A DNA stretch of 64,000 bases from Nemophila menziesii (lineage: Eukaryota > Streptophyta > Magnoliopsida > Boraginales > Hydrophyllaceae): assembly GCA_029959085.1 (NCBI GenBank), contig JARWIR010000001.1, positions 22,187,730-22,251,729 on the forward strand, in the 5' to 3' direction. The notes under the pieces are model-generated. The model was not told the origin of the DNA. It ran no database searches and worked only from the letters and a program-made list of their open reading frames with translations. The position numbers and the translations under genes are program-made. Each line of letters begins with the position of its first letter. Position 1 is the first letter of the stretch. Shown piece by piece: positions 20,115 to 33,921 of this stretch.

Positions 20115-22150
20115 TATATACTTTGTATTTCTGAAAAGAGTCCGTGATCTAAAGGTCTAATGTCTCTTATTCAAACTGGACCAATTGAAACTTAACTAGA
20201 TTGCAAGAAAAACTCAAAAATACGCCTTAAGCTCTACTACCATTGATAACACTACCTAACTAAAACACCAAACCCATTAAACAAACCCAAAAAACCCCAT
20301 CCTACCCCTCCTGTCTCTCTCTGCAGCCATGAAATCCAAACCCCCCATCACAGCAACATTGCTGTGTCTCTGCAGCCATGAAATCGAATCGAACCCCCCC
20401 AGTTGCTGCTGCTCGCCCCACCATCATCATCCCCATTCCTCCCCACGACCTGTCCTTCATCTGACAGAGAACACTGAGTCACTCACCAACCATCACCTCG
20501 TCTTGCAGAAGAACACCACCCCCACCATCTTCATCCTCGTCAACACTGCCGCCAGCCATCGCTCTTCGCTGCCTCGCTGCCCTCACTGCCATCCTCGGAG
20601 AAACACCGCTGCAAGTGACCCCACCCACACCACCACAGAGACCCACCATCTCTGCTGCTTCATCTCAGAGACCCCACCATCACCATCACACCATTCATCA
20701 CCAAACTCCAGCACCACCGCGAGCCATCCACCGCCAACATGAACCTTAGTCAAATCTGGGCTCAACCATTAACCATGCTTCACCAAGCGGCGCTCCTCTA
20801 TCTCTGTTGCTTCTCTCTCTCTCAGATCTAATCTTCACCACCGCCGTTCAAATGCTCGATCCGTTCACGCAGGGGTTTTTTTTCATTTCATTTCATTCGT
20901 AATTGGGTCCAGCCCCATATAGTTTGTGTGTAGGTAATGGGGCTGGCCCAATATGGTTTAAAATGTTGGTTTAGTTTGTAAATTTTTTTTGTCCAATATG
21001 GATATAGCCCATGTATGTAAAAGTTTAGTAATGGGCCAGTCCGGTATAGGTATAAAATATTTGTACAGTTTTTCAATTTTTTGTTTGTTCTACATGGTAC
21101 AGCCCACTTCCGTTAAAAAGGTTTTTTTGTTCCTCAAGAGCCCATCCCCATATAAACTCACTAAAAACACACATAACAGATTAATTAAAAAGAGAAAAAA
21201 ATGTAAAACCGTGATGGGTCCGTACCTATTACGAGCAAGGGTAAAATGGTCAAAATTCCATCCAAAACATTGAAAGGAGGCCTTAAAAAATAAGTTTTTC
21301 TAACTAGGATTTAAATAAAAAAGTTTCTTGGTTTTGGGCCTAAATTTATATTTTCCTCGTCTTTAAATGGTTAAAGATCAACAAATCCTTATACTATATA
21401 TAAAAAAAAGAGCCGAAATAATTGATCCCTTCATTACACAATAAGTGCATTTGTGTACTATTGTATGTAACCAAACTCTACTTCTTAAACATACACCATT
21501 ACAACAAATAAAAGTGAGTCGTTAGTTATCTGAAGATCAAAAAGAAAACAAATGTAAATTGTAGTCAAGCATCTGAAGAGAAGCAACTCATTTAACTAAA
21601 GCAAAAGCAATGATTGATATATTTGAAACATATAATCTAACACCCACACTTGATGGACTTGAAATACGGAGGAAATGCTTGAAGGTGACATTGCAAGATG
21701 TGAGACTTATAATGGGTATTGGAAGGGGGATTAAGATGTACTAAATAGGTTGTTGAATCTGTTGTGGCAAACATGGTATGGTTTGCAAGGAATTGTTCAG
21801 ATTAGATGGAAACGATACATACATCCCATCTAAAAGCGAAGATAATGTCACTCTCAACAAAGACATCAAACAAAGTTAACCTAACGAGCTTTACCTTGTT
21901 GGTGAGCATTTCTTATGTAGCAACCAAGTACGGTTCTGATATGGGCTCAAAGTGAACTTGCAAAATGGGTCCTCTCTATGTAAAAAAGTTTATAAATTGG
22001 GGGCATTTAAGAATATAAAAAAATTAAAAACACAAAGCGGTTGCCTCTTCGACCTACCCTCAAGTGGAAAGTTTTTCAACATGTAAAAATATATATTTAC
22101 GAATTTAAATCATTAAAAAAAATTCTACAACAATAAGAGGAATATAAATA
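20115..22150. other. Intergenic region without a supported gene
   Basis: 20320-20830 is C-rich and low complexity (Ser/Pro/His/Thr codons if read on +), with two near-repeats of a cagccatgaaatc phrase. 20900-21130 has repeated short phrases around ccaatatgg and agccc. 21300-22150 has no recognised homology. Nothing here supports a real gene. Confidence 0.4.
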
Positions 22151-22152
22151 GT

Positions 22153-24315
<2,163 letters not shown>

Positions 24316-24900
24316 ACATTTGAATTCAAATGGGTCAAAACACATCAAGACTCATATTGATTTCAAAAACACATATAACATACAAATATACTTAAAAGAA
24401 CAAAACAACAACGAAGGTTAACTCCATAATACATTGAAAACACAATATAAAAAACCAAATGTATAAATTATAGCTAAGAAAAATCTAGAAAGTCAAAACT
24501 CATAACTACAATGAGTTTGACTTTAAATGGGTAAAAACCCCATCAATTCTCATATTGATTTTAAAAACGCAAAAAACATATAACATACCCACAAAATAAA
24601 GAAACGAAGTAGATAAGGTTCATAAAACATGAAAAATACAAAATCAAAAGTAGAACGTTGGTGATTATAACTCTAGAAAAAATTTAAAAATCAGATATCA
24701 TAACTACAATGAGTTTAAATTCAAATGGTAAAAACTCATCAAAACTTATATTGATTTCAAAAGCCCAACTAACATACAAAAACACCCACAAATTAAATCA
24801 GCAACTTAGATAAGGTCCGTAATACATGAAAAATATGCAAACATATACAAAATGATGGTGATTATAGCTATGAAAAAATGCAAAAAAAAAAAAAAAGAAG
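24316..24900 (+). repeat. About 197-bp tandem repeat, three copies
   Basis: The phrase (c)tcatattgatttcaaaa recurs at 24351, 24549 and 24745 (offsets 198 and 196). Flanking text such as acataacatac, gtaatacatgaaaa and ataactacaatgagttt is shared in order. The third copy ends in an A run near 24885. Confidence 0.85.
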
Positions 24901-25436
24901 CAGAAACTACTAGTTACATGTTCCAGTGTTAACAACAAGGAAAACATAGATTAAACAATAAAAGTTGAACATTATTTTCACACTACGATAATTATCAAGC
25001 AAAAATAAAAATGGAGAAATTTAAAATAGGAACTACATGAAATGGCTTGACATTTGCTTGAATTTGAAAAGTTGCACAATAAATGACTTCTTTTTGCTTG
25101 AAATTAATCAACTACGAACTAATTGAGATTAAAAAAAAATTAAAATATTAGTGTCAATCATTAACAAGAATACCAATTGTGAATTGTGTGTGTATGATTA
25201 GTGATTAAGAATCATGCGTAAAAATTGTAATGGGGACGAGAAAATATGCAACTGGCTTATTTTTTTTATTTTTGTTTATAAACTAGATTGTATATGGGAT
25301 AATTCAGTTTTTAGGCTTAAACACACATAATTCTTCTAAGATTAGGTCATGTGATATTTTATGTGTTATTGCCCAATAGGCACCTGCCACCTTACATCCT
25401 GACCCATATAAGACACTGTCTTTTTTAAAGAACAAT

Positions 25437-25600
25437 GAATTATGGGAAGCTTCCCAAAACTCAAAATCTGAGTTTTGGAAAGCTTTCCATAACTCAAAAT
25501 TTGAGTTTTGGGAAGCTTCCCATAACTCAAAATTTGAGTTTTGGGAAGCTTCCCATAACTCAAAATTTGAATTTTGTGAAACTTCTCATAACTCAAACGA
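25437..25600. repeat. 33-bp array of perfect palindromes
   Basis: Units of gggaagcttccc (a perfect 12-bp palindrome) alternate with aactcaaaatttgagtt (near-palindrome). The period is 33 bp (for example 25510 and 25543), about 4.5 copies. Because 33 is a multiple of three, both strands stay open as 11-residue peptide repeats; these ORFs are artefacts. Confidence 0.9.
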
Positions 25601-25734
25601 CAATTTTTGTGGGAAAGAAAAAGAAAAAGCAAAATGTATGTGCCCTTTTATGGGTAAAAAAAAAAAATGGTTGGGATAAGGGTGAATTAATCTAACTTGA
25701 GTTGTTTCTTGGGCATTAATCCATATTTTAATTC

Positions 25735-26615
25735 TTATCATAGGCCTTATTTACCACTTTCTTCTAAATTTAGGCCACTATTAAATTTCTTTTCTAAAAT
25801 ACCCTTTTTAAATTTAAATTTATTATAATTATTAAATAAATTATTTATTTTTATCATCACCATAACTACTGGACAGTCAACTCCGACGAGTTCTTTTTTT
25901 TTTTACTTTAAAAAAAAAATTTGGGCGACCACTAGTCAACTCTGACGAGTTTTTTTTTTGTTTTTGTTTTTACTTTTTTACAATTATCGGATAAAAATAT
26001 ATCATTGTGATTTTTTTCAAAATATTATGATTTTTTTTCCAGCTACGACGGATTTTGTCAAATAGCTGTATTAGAACTGCAACTATAATATTGTAGTTGC
26101 AGGTACAAGTACAAAAGTGTAGTTGTGCAACTACAAAAATGTAGTTGTGCAACTACAAAAATGTAGTTATGGATCTTCCTTCTAATTATAGGCCTAGCAA
26201 AACACTTTTGTAGTTGCACAACTACACTTTTGTAGTTGTACAACTACACTTTTGTACTTGTACATGCAACTACAATATTGTAACTATTCGACGAAATATG
26301 TCGGAGCTGGAAAAAAAAATCAGAATAATTCGAAAAAAATCACAGTGATATATTTTTATCTGATAATTGTAAAAAAGTAAAAAAAAAACTCGTTGGAGTT
26401 GACCGGCGTTGACTACCGGAGTTGACTGGTGATCGCCCCGATTTTTTTAAAGAAGATTAAAAAGAAAAAAATGCCTTAGTTGACCGGCGGTTGACCGTCG
26501 AAGTTGACTAGTGGCCTCCCAAAATTTAAATTTTTTATTTTTTTATCTCTTATTTCATGGTAAAATGGTCAAAATGCCTAAAATGAGAAAACTAATTTCT
26601 TTGGCCTATCATTAG
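25735..26615. mobile_element. Large fold-back (inverted-repeat) element
   Basis: The left half and right half are inverted copies centred near 26180. The ends read atcataggcc at left and, reversed, taatgataggcc at right. Toward the centre both arms show agtcaactcyg-type words, ttacaattatc, aaaaatatatca, then arrays of gtagttgtgcaactac. No coding region; arms of about 400 bp would form a long hairpin RNA if transcribed. No target duplicate was identified. Confidence 0.75.
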
Positions 26616-26737
26616 AAGCAATATAGCATTTTAGATTTAATTTTAGAATTATCCCATTTCATAATACAAGAAAGGGCAATAGGGTAAAAACTACTATATG
26701 AAATATCCTACATGGATCTTTTATGGGCACAAAATGA

Positions 26738-27051
26738 ATTTGGATCCTCTCCTAACTAACTTCTATACTAACTATCCTAACAACCAATTATATCATTGAT
26801 GTTAAGATTATAAACAATAAGATTTGAAAATATATTATAAATGGTTGGTAAATCAATTTTTTTTTTTTTTTGTCAGATGTTGGTAAATCAATTAAAAGAT
26901 TATAATAGGAGTTTTATAATAGATGTAAATTGTGTAGTATTTTAGGAATTAAAAAATTAATTATAGATAAATATAATAAAATATAATTTTCTTAATTATG
27001 ATTGGTTATTAGGATAGTTAGTATAGAAGCTAGTTAGGAAAGGATCCAAAT
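26738..27051. mobile_element. MITE, 314 bp, with about 50-bp TIRs
   Basis: The left end ATTTGGATCCTCTCCTAACT and the reversed right end ATTTGGATCCTTTCCTAACT match and stay matched with few changes for about 50 bases (through ctatactaactatcctaa and aaccaat). No ORF. No clear target duplicate, so the superfamily is open. Inside, ttggtaaatcaatt occurs twice (26844 and 26880) around a T run, suggesting a tiny insertion. Confidence 0.75.
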
Positions 27052-27329
27052 CCCAAACTTAAGTAGTAGGTATATGACAGTTAGATCCTATATTAGACTA
27101 AATCTAGTCATTATTCCTAAATAAACCTAAAATACTAACTTTCTTCAATTATAGGCAAGAAATAATCTTATTTCTTGTTATAAACCTAATTTGCAAACTT
27201 TATCTAAATTTTGATCATACACTAATTTTTTTTACTAAAATATCATTTACATTTAATATTATTTTCATTTAAATGTATTATAATTAATATATTATAATTA
27301 TTTATATTTATTATATCTTTTATCCCCAT

Positions 27330-27645
27330 TATCGATGATGGCTAGTCAAGTCTGACAATCAATGTCGGTCAACCCTGACGGTCAATGGTCAACCCTTACG
27401 ATTTATTTTTACTTTTTTACAATTTTCATATAAAAATCTTTCGCTATGATTTTTTCCAATTTTTTTTGATTTATTTATTTTTCAGCTCCACAAACTCTAA
27501 TGAAGAGTTCTACCAAATAACAACTACAGTATTGTAGTTGCTAAATTCCGACATTGTAGTTGCGTAACTGCAATATTGTAGTTGGAGCAACAATATCGTA
27601 GTTATGCAACTACATTATTTTAGTCGTGGAATTGCAACTACGAAA
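27330..27645. mobile_element. Partial copy of the fold-back family
   Basis: It repeats the left-arm order of the element at 25735-26615: ggtcaaccctgacg-like words, tttacttttttacaatt, a tat-aaaaat block, then degenerate attgtagttgcgtaactgca units. It is more diverged and lacks a matching second arm. Confidence 0.6.
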
Positions 27646-27791
27646 TTCCCAAAAAATACAAATTGATACCAAAATAAATTTAATGATAAAATCAAATTAT
27701 AACAACAAGACATGCATTTCATCCTCCAATTCATTCTTATTATCCCTATCGGGTTCATCAGCAACAACTAGTTATTGATTCCTATTCACAT

Positions 27792-28915
27792 TCACACCCA
27801 TGAGATACTCAAGCAATCCAACTCAACTCCACAAAACCTTATCAGGTCGTAACCCTCTATAATTTTATCGTCTTTCTCATTTAGAATGCTTCCCATTGTA
27901 GAGGTAAGAATTTCAAAGTAATACTCCAACGAGAATATTTTATATGTCTCGACAATCTCTATATCAGATGTTTGGGAAAGTGGAAGCCCAACAACTTGAA
28001 TACACTATACCACACACATTAACATATACATAAAATTTACATTACTTGTGATTGAATAAATTATGGAGTGAAACTAACCATATGTAGAACGAAACATCCA
28101 TTTCTTGCTCTGAACCCTACCCAACAACTCAACCTTCATAAATTCAAACACAAAAGAACCATCCTGGTAGCTTGAACTCTTGTACTCGATTTTCTTGCTC
28201 ATAACATAAATTTTATCGTTCTTTGAAGCTCATACAAACTTGTCATAAATAAAGAGTTTTTTAAACTTACAAGTTGATCACCAAGCACGCAACACTGAGT
28301 AATTGTAGGCGTTGACATTCCCAAAGAGAAATCGACGAGTGTAGTTAATAGTAAGGAGTAAAGTGTAGGATACAGACCTGTACTCCTCTCCAATTTTAAC
28401 TAGCTAGATTAGTATTTACTTTTTTACAGCAGCCTCCTAAATAAATTCATACTCCCCAAGAGCATAAAGGTATCAGTACAATCAACAATCATATATATAT
28501 AAGTAATAACCAAAACTCAATCACCACAAGTTTATGTTCTTAGAAAGAAATCCCACTTAGCTTAAAAATTAGCCTAACAATGTTTACTTTCTCACATACC
28601 CAACATAAGAAAGAATATTTAGTAGTAGAAATAATACATAAGAAAAAATTTGTGTTCCTTACCTTGCCATTAAGCAGTTTATTTGAAACCGTGCACTTTA
28701 TAGGCTCCTTCACTGAATGAGGATCACTGATACTAACATCCATCACACCACAAATTTCAAAGTTATGCAACTCATAATACATCATCTACATTCAGAGCAA
28801 CTAAAGAAAATAAAAAAATGAAACACATTATTACTTTGATTTACAAATTTAGGTTGACCCATCCTAAAGCGTACAACTTTTGAAAAACATATGGGTGCAC
28901 CTTCCTGGAAGAATG
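27792..28915 (-). CDS. Unrecognised spliced gene, 3' five exons
   Basis: On the - strand five segments join in phase with GT-AG introns. They are 28915-28845 (AFFQEGAPICFSKVVRF), 28785-28663 (MMYYELHNFEICGVMDVSIS), 28399-28271 (LKLERSTGLYPTLYSLLL), about 28193 or 28220 to 28079 (KIEYKSSSYQDGSFVFEFMK) and 27994-27792 (VVGLPLSQTSDIEIVETYK, ending CLSISWV, stop). Every junction keeps frame, and the last exon stays open for 67 codons. I recognise no domain, signal peptide or membrane segment. The 5' part is missing or lies beyond 28915, where LINE debris begins within 750 bp, so the locus may be truncated. The third intron would be only 50 bp with the upstream acceptor and 77 bp with the downstream one, which I prefer. 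It could also be a captured gene fragment. Confidence 0.4.
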
Positions 28916-29639
28916 CTACACATGCATAACACAACAATTTGAATATCAGGTCATAAACGCCATTTAAAGCAAGACTTATAAAGAAAAATTACACTATCAC
29001 TACCTTCAAAAGGTTGAATTATTAATTTTGGTTACAACACACATATTGACTCTTAATTTGTAAAACAATCTCAGTTATAATATGATTGATCTATCCTATA
29101 CTTGACTATTATGAAGCTCTATTGATGCATTTATCTATCAAATTCAGAGTATAAATCAAAACTACGTTGTTTCGACCTTTAGATACCACTATTTTGGATT
29201 CATATTTTTTATCAGAATTATGTTGATAACGCAATGGATAACATAAGATCCCAGAGATTCATTATTACGATAGTTGGATTGGTGTTCAGTGAAAAAAAAA
29301 GTAAAAACTGTAAAAGAATAAAAGAAACAATGGGTTCATATTTGTGGCATTCTTTAACTATTCACAAGAATTGAGAATTAATTACAATATGCAATAACCG
29401 CATACATACATGTACATATTTACCATAACTATTTGAATAAATGTATTATAGTAATTCCACATGTTGCTCCATTTCAGGCAACTCAAAAAATGAATATTTC
29501 CAGTAGAAACCAAAAATGTTAGTTCCAATTGTGTTTTATCATTACCAATATTACATTTAGACTAGATTTTGTCTCTTTACTATTGTCCAATGTTAATGAT
29601 ATAAAATTACAATAGTGTAAAATTGTATATGTAATCACT
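28916..29639. other. Spacer upstream of the unrecognised gene
   Basis: AT-rich. A possible further exon end (ccttttgaag before gtagtg on the - strand, near 29003) is too weak to call. Nothing else recognised. Confidence 0.35.
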
Positions 29640-31400
29640 TTAATAAATCTCTATTGGCTGGATCAGACATTTCTCCTAAACCTTCGATCCAAGTTTGTCT
29701 TCTCTACCCCATGGGTCTCCTTCTTTGGTTGTCTCACTGGTTATGCCATATATAATATTAGTTTGAATGGTGCCTATCTTGTTCCTTTACCTATCTATAT
29801 GTCTTAGGATAAGGGACCCCCTATCTCCTTACCTATATTCTATTGCTACACGTGTTTTATCCCATTTCATTAAGACAATAGTTTCTTGCATGGTCGATTG
29901 AGGGAATCCTCATAAATAATCATTACCATCCATTTTATCACCTCTTCATTATTTATGACTCTATATTCTTTATAGTAGACTCAAAGTTTGATATTAATGC
30001 CTTTATGGAAGTCATTTAAAAATTCTTCTCTACTTTTGGTCTGAACCCTAACTTACACAAATCCTCTATTTTGGCTAGCACTAATACCACCACAAGTATG
30101 CTCCACAATTAGCAGATTCATTTATAACACCTTTAACTAAAACCCTTGGTCTTTACCTAGGTATCCAACTAATTGGGATAATTCTAGAGTTGGAGCCATG
30201 AAGGGTTAAGTGTTAAAATATCCTATAAGATCTCAAGATAGAATAAGTCTCCTTTTTAATGGTTGGTAAAGCCACTCTCATATCCACCACCGTCCATGTT
30301 TTTCCCACTATTCATGTCTCTCCTCACTTTCCCTAAAGGTGTGGTCAAAAGTCTTTACTCCTTAACTGGCAAGTTCCAGTGAGGTAATAAGGAGGACTCT
30401 GGTAAGTACTCGATCAATTAAGAAAAACTTTCTACTCCTAAAGCTTTAGGAGCCTGGCTATTAAAAACTTTAAATCTTTCAATTTACACTACTTTCTCAG
30501 CAAGATTGGTCCCTACTAAACAACCCTGAATCCGTAGCTTCTCTTGTGTTTAAAGGTATATACTTCCATGACTAAGACTTTTCTCATGCTAAAACTGTTT
30601 AGAAGTTCTTCTGGATATGGAATAACCTTATTAAAGGTATGGTTGGTATGGATTTTGTTGCAATATAAAACATCAAAAACAGGCACAATACTATGATTTG
30701 GAAAGATAAATGGGTTGGGATCACCCTTACTAGACCTCCACACTATTGTGAAGAGACAAATTTACCTAAATTCATGGTTGATTTGCGTGACACTCTAACT
30801 AAAGTGTGGAGTATAGATCTTATCAAACCCCCCATTTCCCCTTGATCAAGCAAAATATATCCTTAAAATGCATATTCCTTGGACTATTCAGAGTGTGCAA
30901 TTTATTTGTCTAGTTAGTCATCATGGGGCTTAATCCTTTAAAACCGAATATACATGGGCTCTTATTAATAATGAACACCCTTCCCCCAATCTGGGTTTCT
31001 CACATATGCTGAACAATCCTTCGCTAACAAATCTGGTTTTCCCATACACCCTCTAAATTCAAGTTCTTTTCATAGAGAGTGCTTATGAATGCTTTATCTA
31101 ACGAAAATAATAAGGTTATTAGGAAATGTGTTCCTCGTTACTTGTGTAAGATCTACTTTAAGGAGGAATGTTGAACATATCTTCTTGAGTTGTGTTTGGA
31201 CTATAAAATACTAGTGTCTATCCCCTTTGCACTATAGCATATCCTTGATATTACTATTACTATTAGAATTGATAATTGGATGATTAAAATGCTTTCCTTG
31301 TTCCATTTTGGAAATTTCAAATCCCCAAGCTTAATGGATATTAATGCTAGTCTATGGTCTATTTTGCATATTAACAATGAGTTTGTATATAATAACTCTC
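29640..31400 (+). mobile_element. Degenerate LINE fragment (RT core to zf-RVT)
   Basis: Frame-broken + strand text matches L1 reverse transcriptase in order: G-Y-A-I-x-x-x-S-L-N-G (about 29745), a decayed G-x-x-x-x-D-P-L-S-P-x-L-F block (about 29815), a long helical part, F-S-T-F-G-L-N-P-N-L-x-K-S (about 30030), K-T-L-G-L-Y-L-G-I-Q (about 30140) and zf-RVT-like scraps to about 31200. Many stops; the catalytic FADD is not legible. Dead. Confidence 0.65.
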
Positions 31401-31442
31401 TTATCTAGTATGATAAGTGTCTCACCATTACATTAATTTTAG

Positions 31443-31443
31443 C

Positions 31444-31516
<73 letters not shown>
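31443..31516 (+). repeat. Compound microsatellite (CA)n(TA)n
   Basis: About 25 CA followed by about 12 TA dinucleotides, the same order as the one at 22156-22261. Confidence 0.95.
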
Positions 31517-31517
<1 letters not shown>

Positions 31518-31559
31518 TTGTAGCTGATGTCTTGTTTTATATGATAGAAAATTCCTACC

Positions 31560-32050
31560 ACAAGAGATCATGTTGGGGGTTATTTAGGACTTATTTGAGG
31601 GATTATTCCTTAATATTTGATGTTGTATGATTTCTCATACCATCTTGGCTTTTATGTTACTTTTGAAGTTTTTGTGCGTTAATTGTGTGTTAAGTGAACA
31701 ACTCTTAGGTACTTGGTACTAAGATACCTTGAGACAATGATAAGAAGTCAAGAAACAAGAGTGATACCAATGTCACAGGCAGTGTTAGAGGACAATTTAA
31801 TCACTTTTGAACAGTCCGAACGTTTACCGACAAGACTTGAAAATTGACTTACGAGAGTCACCATCCACAATCGGCTAGGATTCTAGTTATTCCTTTTGGT
31901 TTCATGATTTCACTTGAAGTTAAGAGAGCGTGAGAAATGACATTTTACGATTTAGAGTTACAATGAAAGAGTTATTTAAGTTGTAGCTGTCGTGGTTCAA
32001 ACCAGTTCACATGTCTTTAGGATTGTGGAGTTTAATTAAGAAGTTTTAGC
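31560..32050. other. Possible LTR fragment
   Basis: The stretch begins near tgttgggggttatttagg and has the base style of a plant LTR, but no second end, PBS, PPT or target duplicate was found. Tentative. Confidence 0.25.
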
Positions 32051-32056
32051 CAATTA

Positions 32057-33255
32057 AGTCCACCAACCCAACTATCCATACCTAACAGGTCCAACCCATC
32101 ATTTCTTCCCATCCAGGTCCAGCTGATTTTTTCCTATACCATCGTTGCCCCTGTTCGAGACCAGATCATATATTTGATTCGCTTGATTCTCGCATGTAAC
32201 CAACTCTATATTATTAGCTAATTAATTTAAATCCCTTAAATATTGCTTTTATTACGGGAAACTCAATTAATAATTTAACAAATCTATTCTCATACACAAA
32301 ACAATGCTTCTCACATCCAACAATACACAACACGACATTCATCAGCTAGTTTATGCAAGGTACGTTGTAAGTCATCATTCTCCGGTATTGCATAATCACA
32401 GCTCCCGTCGGAGCTCCATCAACAGCGACAAGGGATTTGAAATAGGAGAATAGCTCCATTAACGGGTTTGTGTAGATTGTATCTGTAACAAAAACCTCAG
32501 CCACTGATCTTTCTTTTCATCATCAACATAACAGGTTTGTGTAGATTGTTATCTAATTAATCCCAAACCACTGACCCATTATCCCATATCTAACTAATTG
32601 AGCCTCATTTCTTCGTCTTTTGATTGAACAAATAACAAGAAGAGTGCGTCAACGATGGTGATGAATGGCTGTCGGTGTGATGCAGATACACACCATCGAT
32701 TTTGACAGAGAACCCATCAAAACAAAGCTAAGAACCCACCGTAAACCATTCGTTTTAAAATGCAACCCATCAATATCATACACATAACCCACTATGAATA
32801 GACGACAGCACTAAAGGCTAACCCAGCGAACTCAACATTCACACCATCGATATTACAAAGCAATTACCCATCATCTTCATTCCCGCCTTCATAGTCTGCA
32901 CCAGTTTTTGCTAACCCAACGACTTCAACATTCACACCATCGATATTACAAAGCATTACCCATCGAGTTTAATGGACAACCCACCATTTGAACAAAAGTT
33001 TCAAGTTTTTCATCAGTTGCTGCATTTGAATTCTATTGGTTACTATTGTAATTTTTCTGGGTTATTGATTTGATTGATTGCATGATTTTAGCGATTTTTG
33101 TTTGTTTTAATTTGTTTGTTTTAATTTTTAACTGATTGCATGATTTTAGTGTTTTAGTTTTGGTAACAAATCTCCAATTAATGGGTAACTAGGGGCAAGT
33201 CTGTCATTTGCAGTGGGCTGGACCTGATGGGCAATCACTGATTACTTGTGGACTC
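32057..33255. mobile_element. Weak TIR element candidate, Mutator-like
   Basis: The left end agtccaccaacc...aggtccaacccatc and the reversed right end agtccacaag...cccatcaggtccagcccac share words in order over about 60 bases. The interior has no transposase. It contains a 90-bp near-duplicate (32815-32875 and 32908-32965; shared phrase aacattcacaccatcgatat). No target duplicate was recognised. Confidence 0.35.
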
Positions 33256-33648
33256 TATAAGGAAATCACCTTTTAATTAATTAATTTTATTAAATAACAT
33301 ATAAATTCCTTCAAAAATTATAATAACTCTTAATTCCCCATTACATATATATGCGAAATAAAATCCATAATAATTTTAATTTTTTGATAAATAAAAAAGA
33401 AAATGAGAGAAACGGTATAAAAAATCATGAGGGAAATTTTAATTTTAATTTTTTGAAAAATGAAATATGGTAGCATTTTCTAGGTTTACTTCAGTGGAAA
33501 CTAGTGTATGTGAATAAATTTACATTTGTTTGAATAAATAATTAAATTATTGTTCAATAAAAATAAATAAATTTATTAATTAAAACATTTTTTTAATTGA
33601 AACTTTATTATATTAACTAAAAGAAAAAAAGAAAAGCCTACCCCGTAA

Positions 33649-33740
33649 AGCCCATGTAACACAATAGTTTACGCCCAGCCCATCAGAATCAATTAATTTC
33701 TAAATATTATCCTTACCACTATCCCCCTAGGGTTTATATA
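33649..33740 (+). promoter_or_regulatory. Promoter of the second RGG gene: site II, telo-box-like, TATA
   Basis: AGCCCA motifs lie at 33649-33654 and 33677-33682. CTAGGGTTTATATA at 33727-33740 combines a telo-box core with a TATA box. Same layout as the first RGG gene. Confidence 0.55.
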
Positions 33741-33830
33741 GATTAGATTATCACTCTCCTTTCACACAAACTACCCTCTTCTTCTTTCTCAGCCGCTACT
33801 TTTATCTTTCTAGGGTTTCAATAATTTTCA

Positions 33831-33848
33831 ATGGTTTCTCAACAGTAA
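33831..33848 (+). promoter_or_regulatory. Short uORF (5 codons plus stop) in the second RGG leader
   Basis: ATG GTT TCT CAA CAG TAA, ending 73 bases before the main start. Same length as the uORF of copy 1, with the third codon (TCT, Ser) conserved. Confidence 0.5.
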
Positions 33849-33850
33849 CA

Positions 33851-33873
33851 ATCTCAAGTATCGAGCTTTAGAT
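33851..33873 (+). promoter_or_regulatory. Predicted 5' leader stem-loop, paralogue 2
   Basis: ATCTCAAG can pair with CTTTAGAT (one mismatch) around TATCGAG. It aligns with the stronger stem at 17952-17977 and is followed by the same aTACA-cataTAta phrase. Confidence 0.4.
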
Positions 33874-33921
33874 ACATAAACATATATTTATATATATCTA
33901 GAGAGAAATTAAGAGTGAGAA

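Noticed and set aside
20329..20742. A 137-codon + strand ORF rich in Ser, Pro, His and Thr
   Set aside because: Low-complexity C-rich DNA, no domain, no splice or promoter context; open by composition.
25366..25695. ORFs on both strands over the palindromic array
   Set aside because: They only translate the 33-bp repeat, so they are artefacts of period three.
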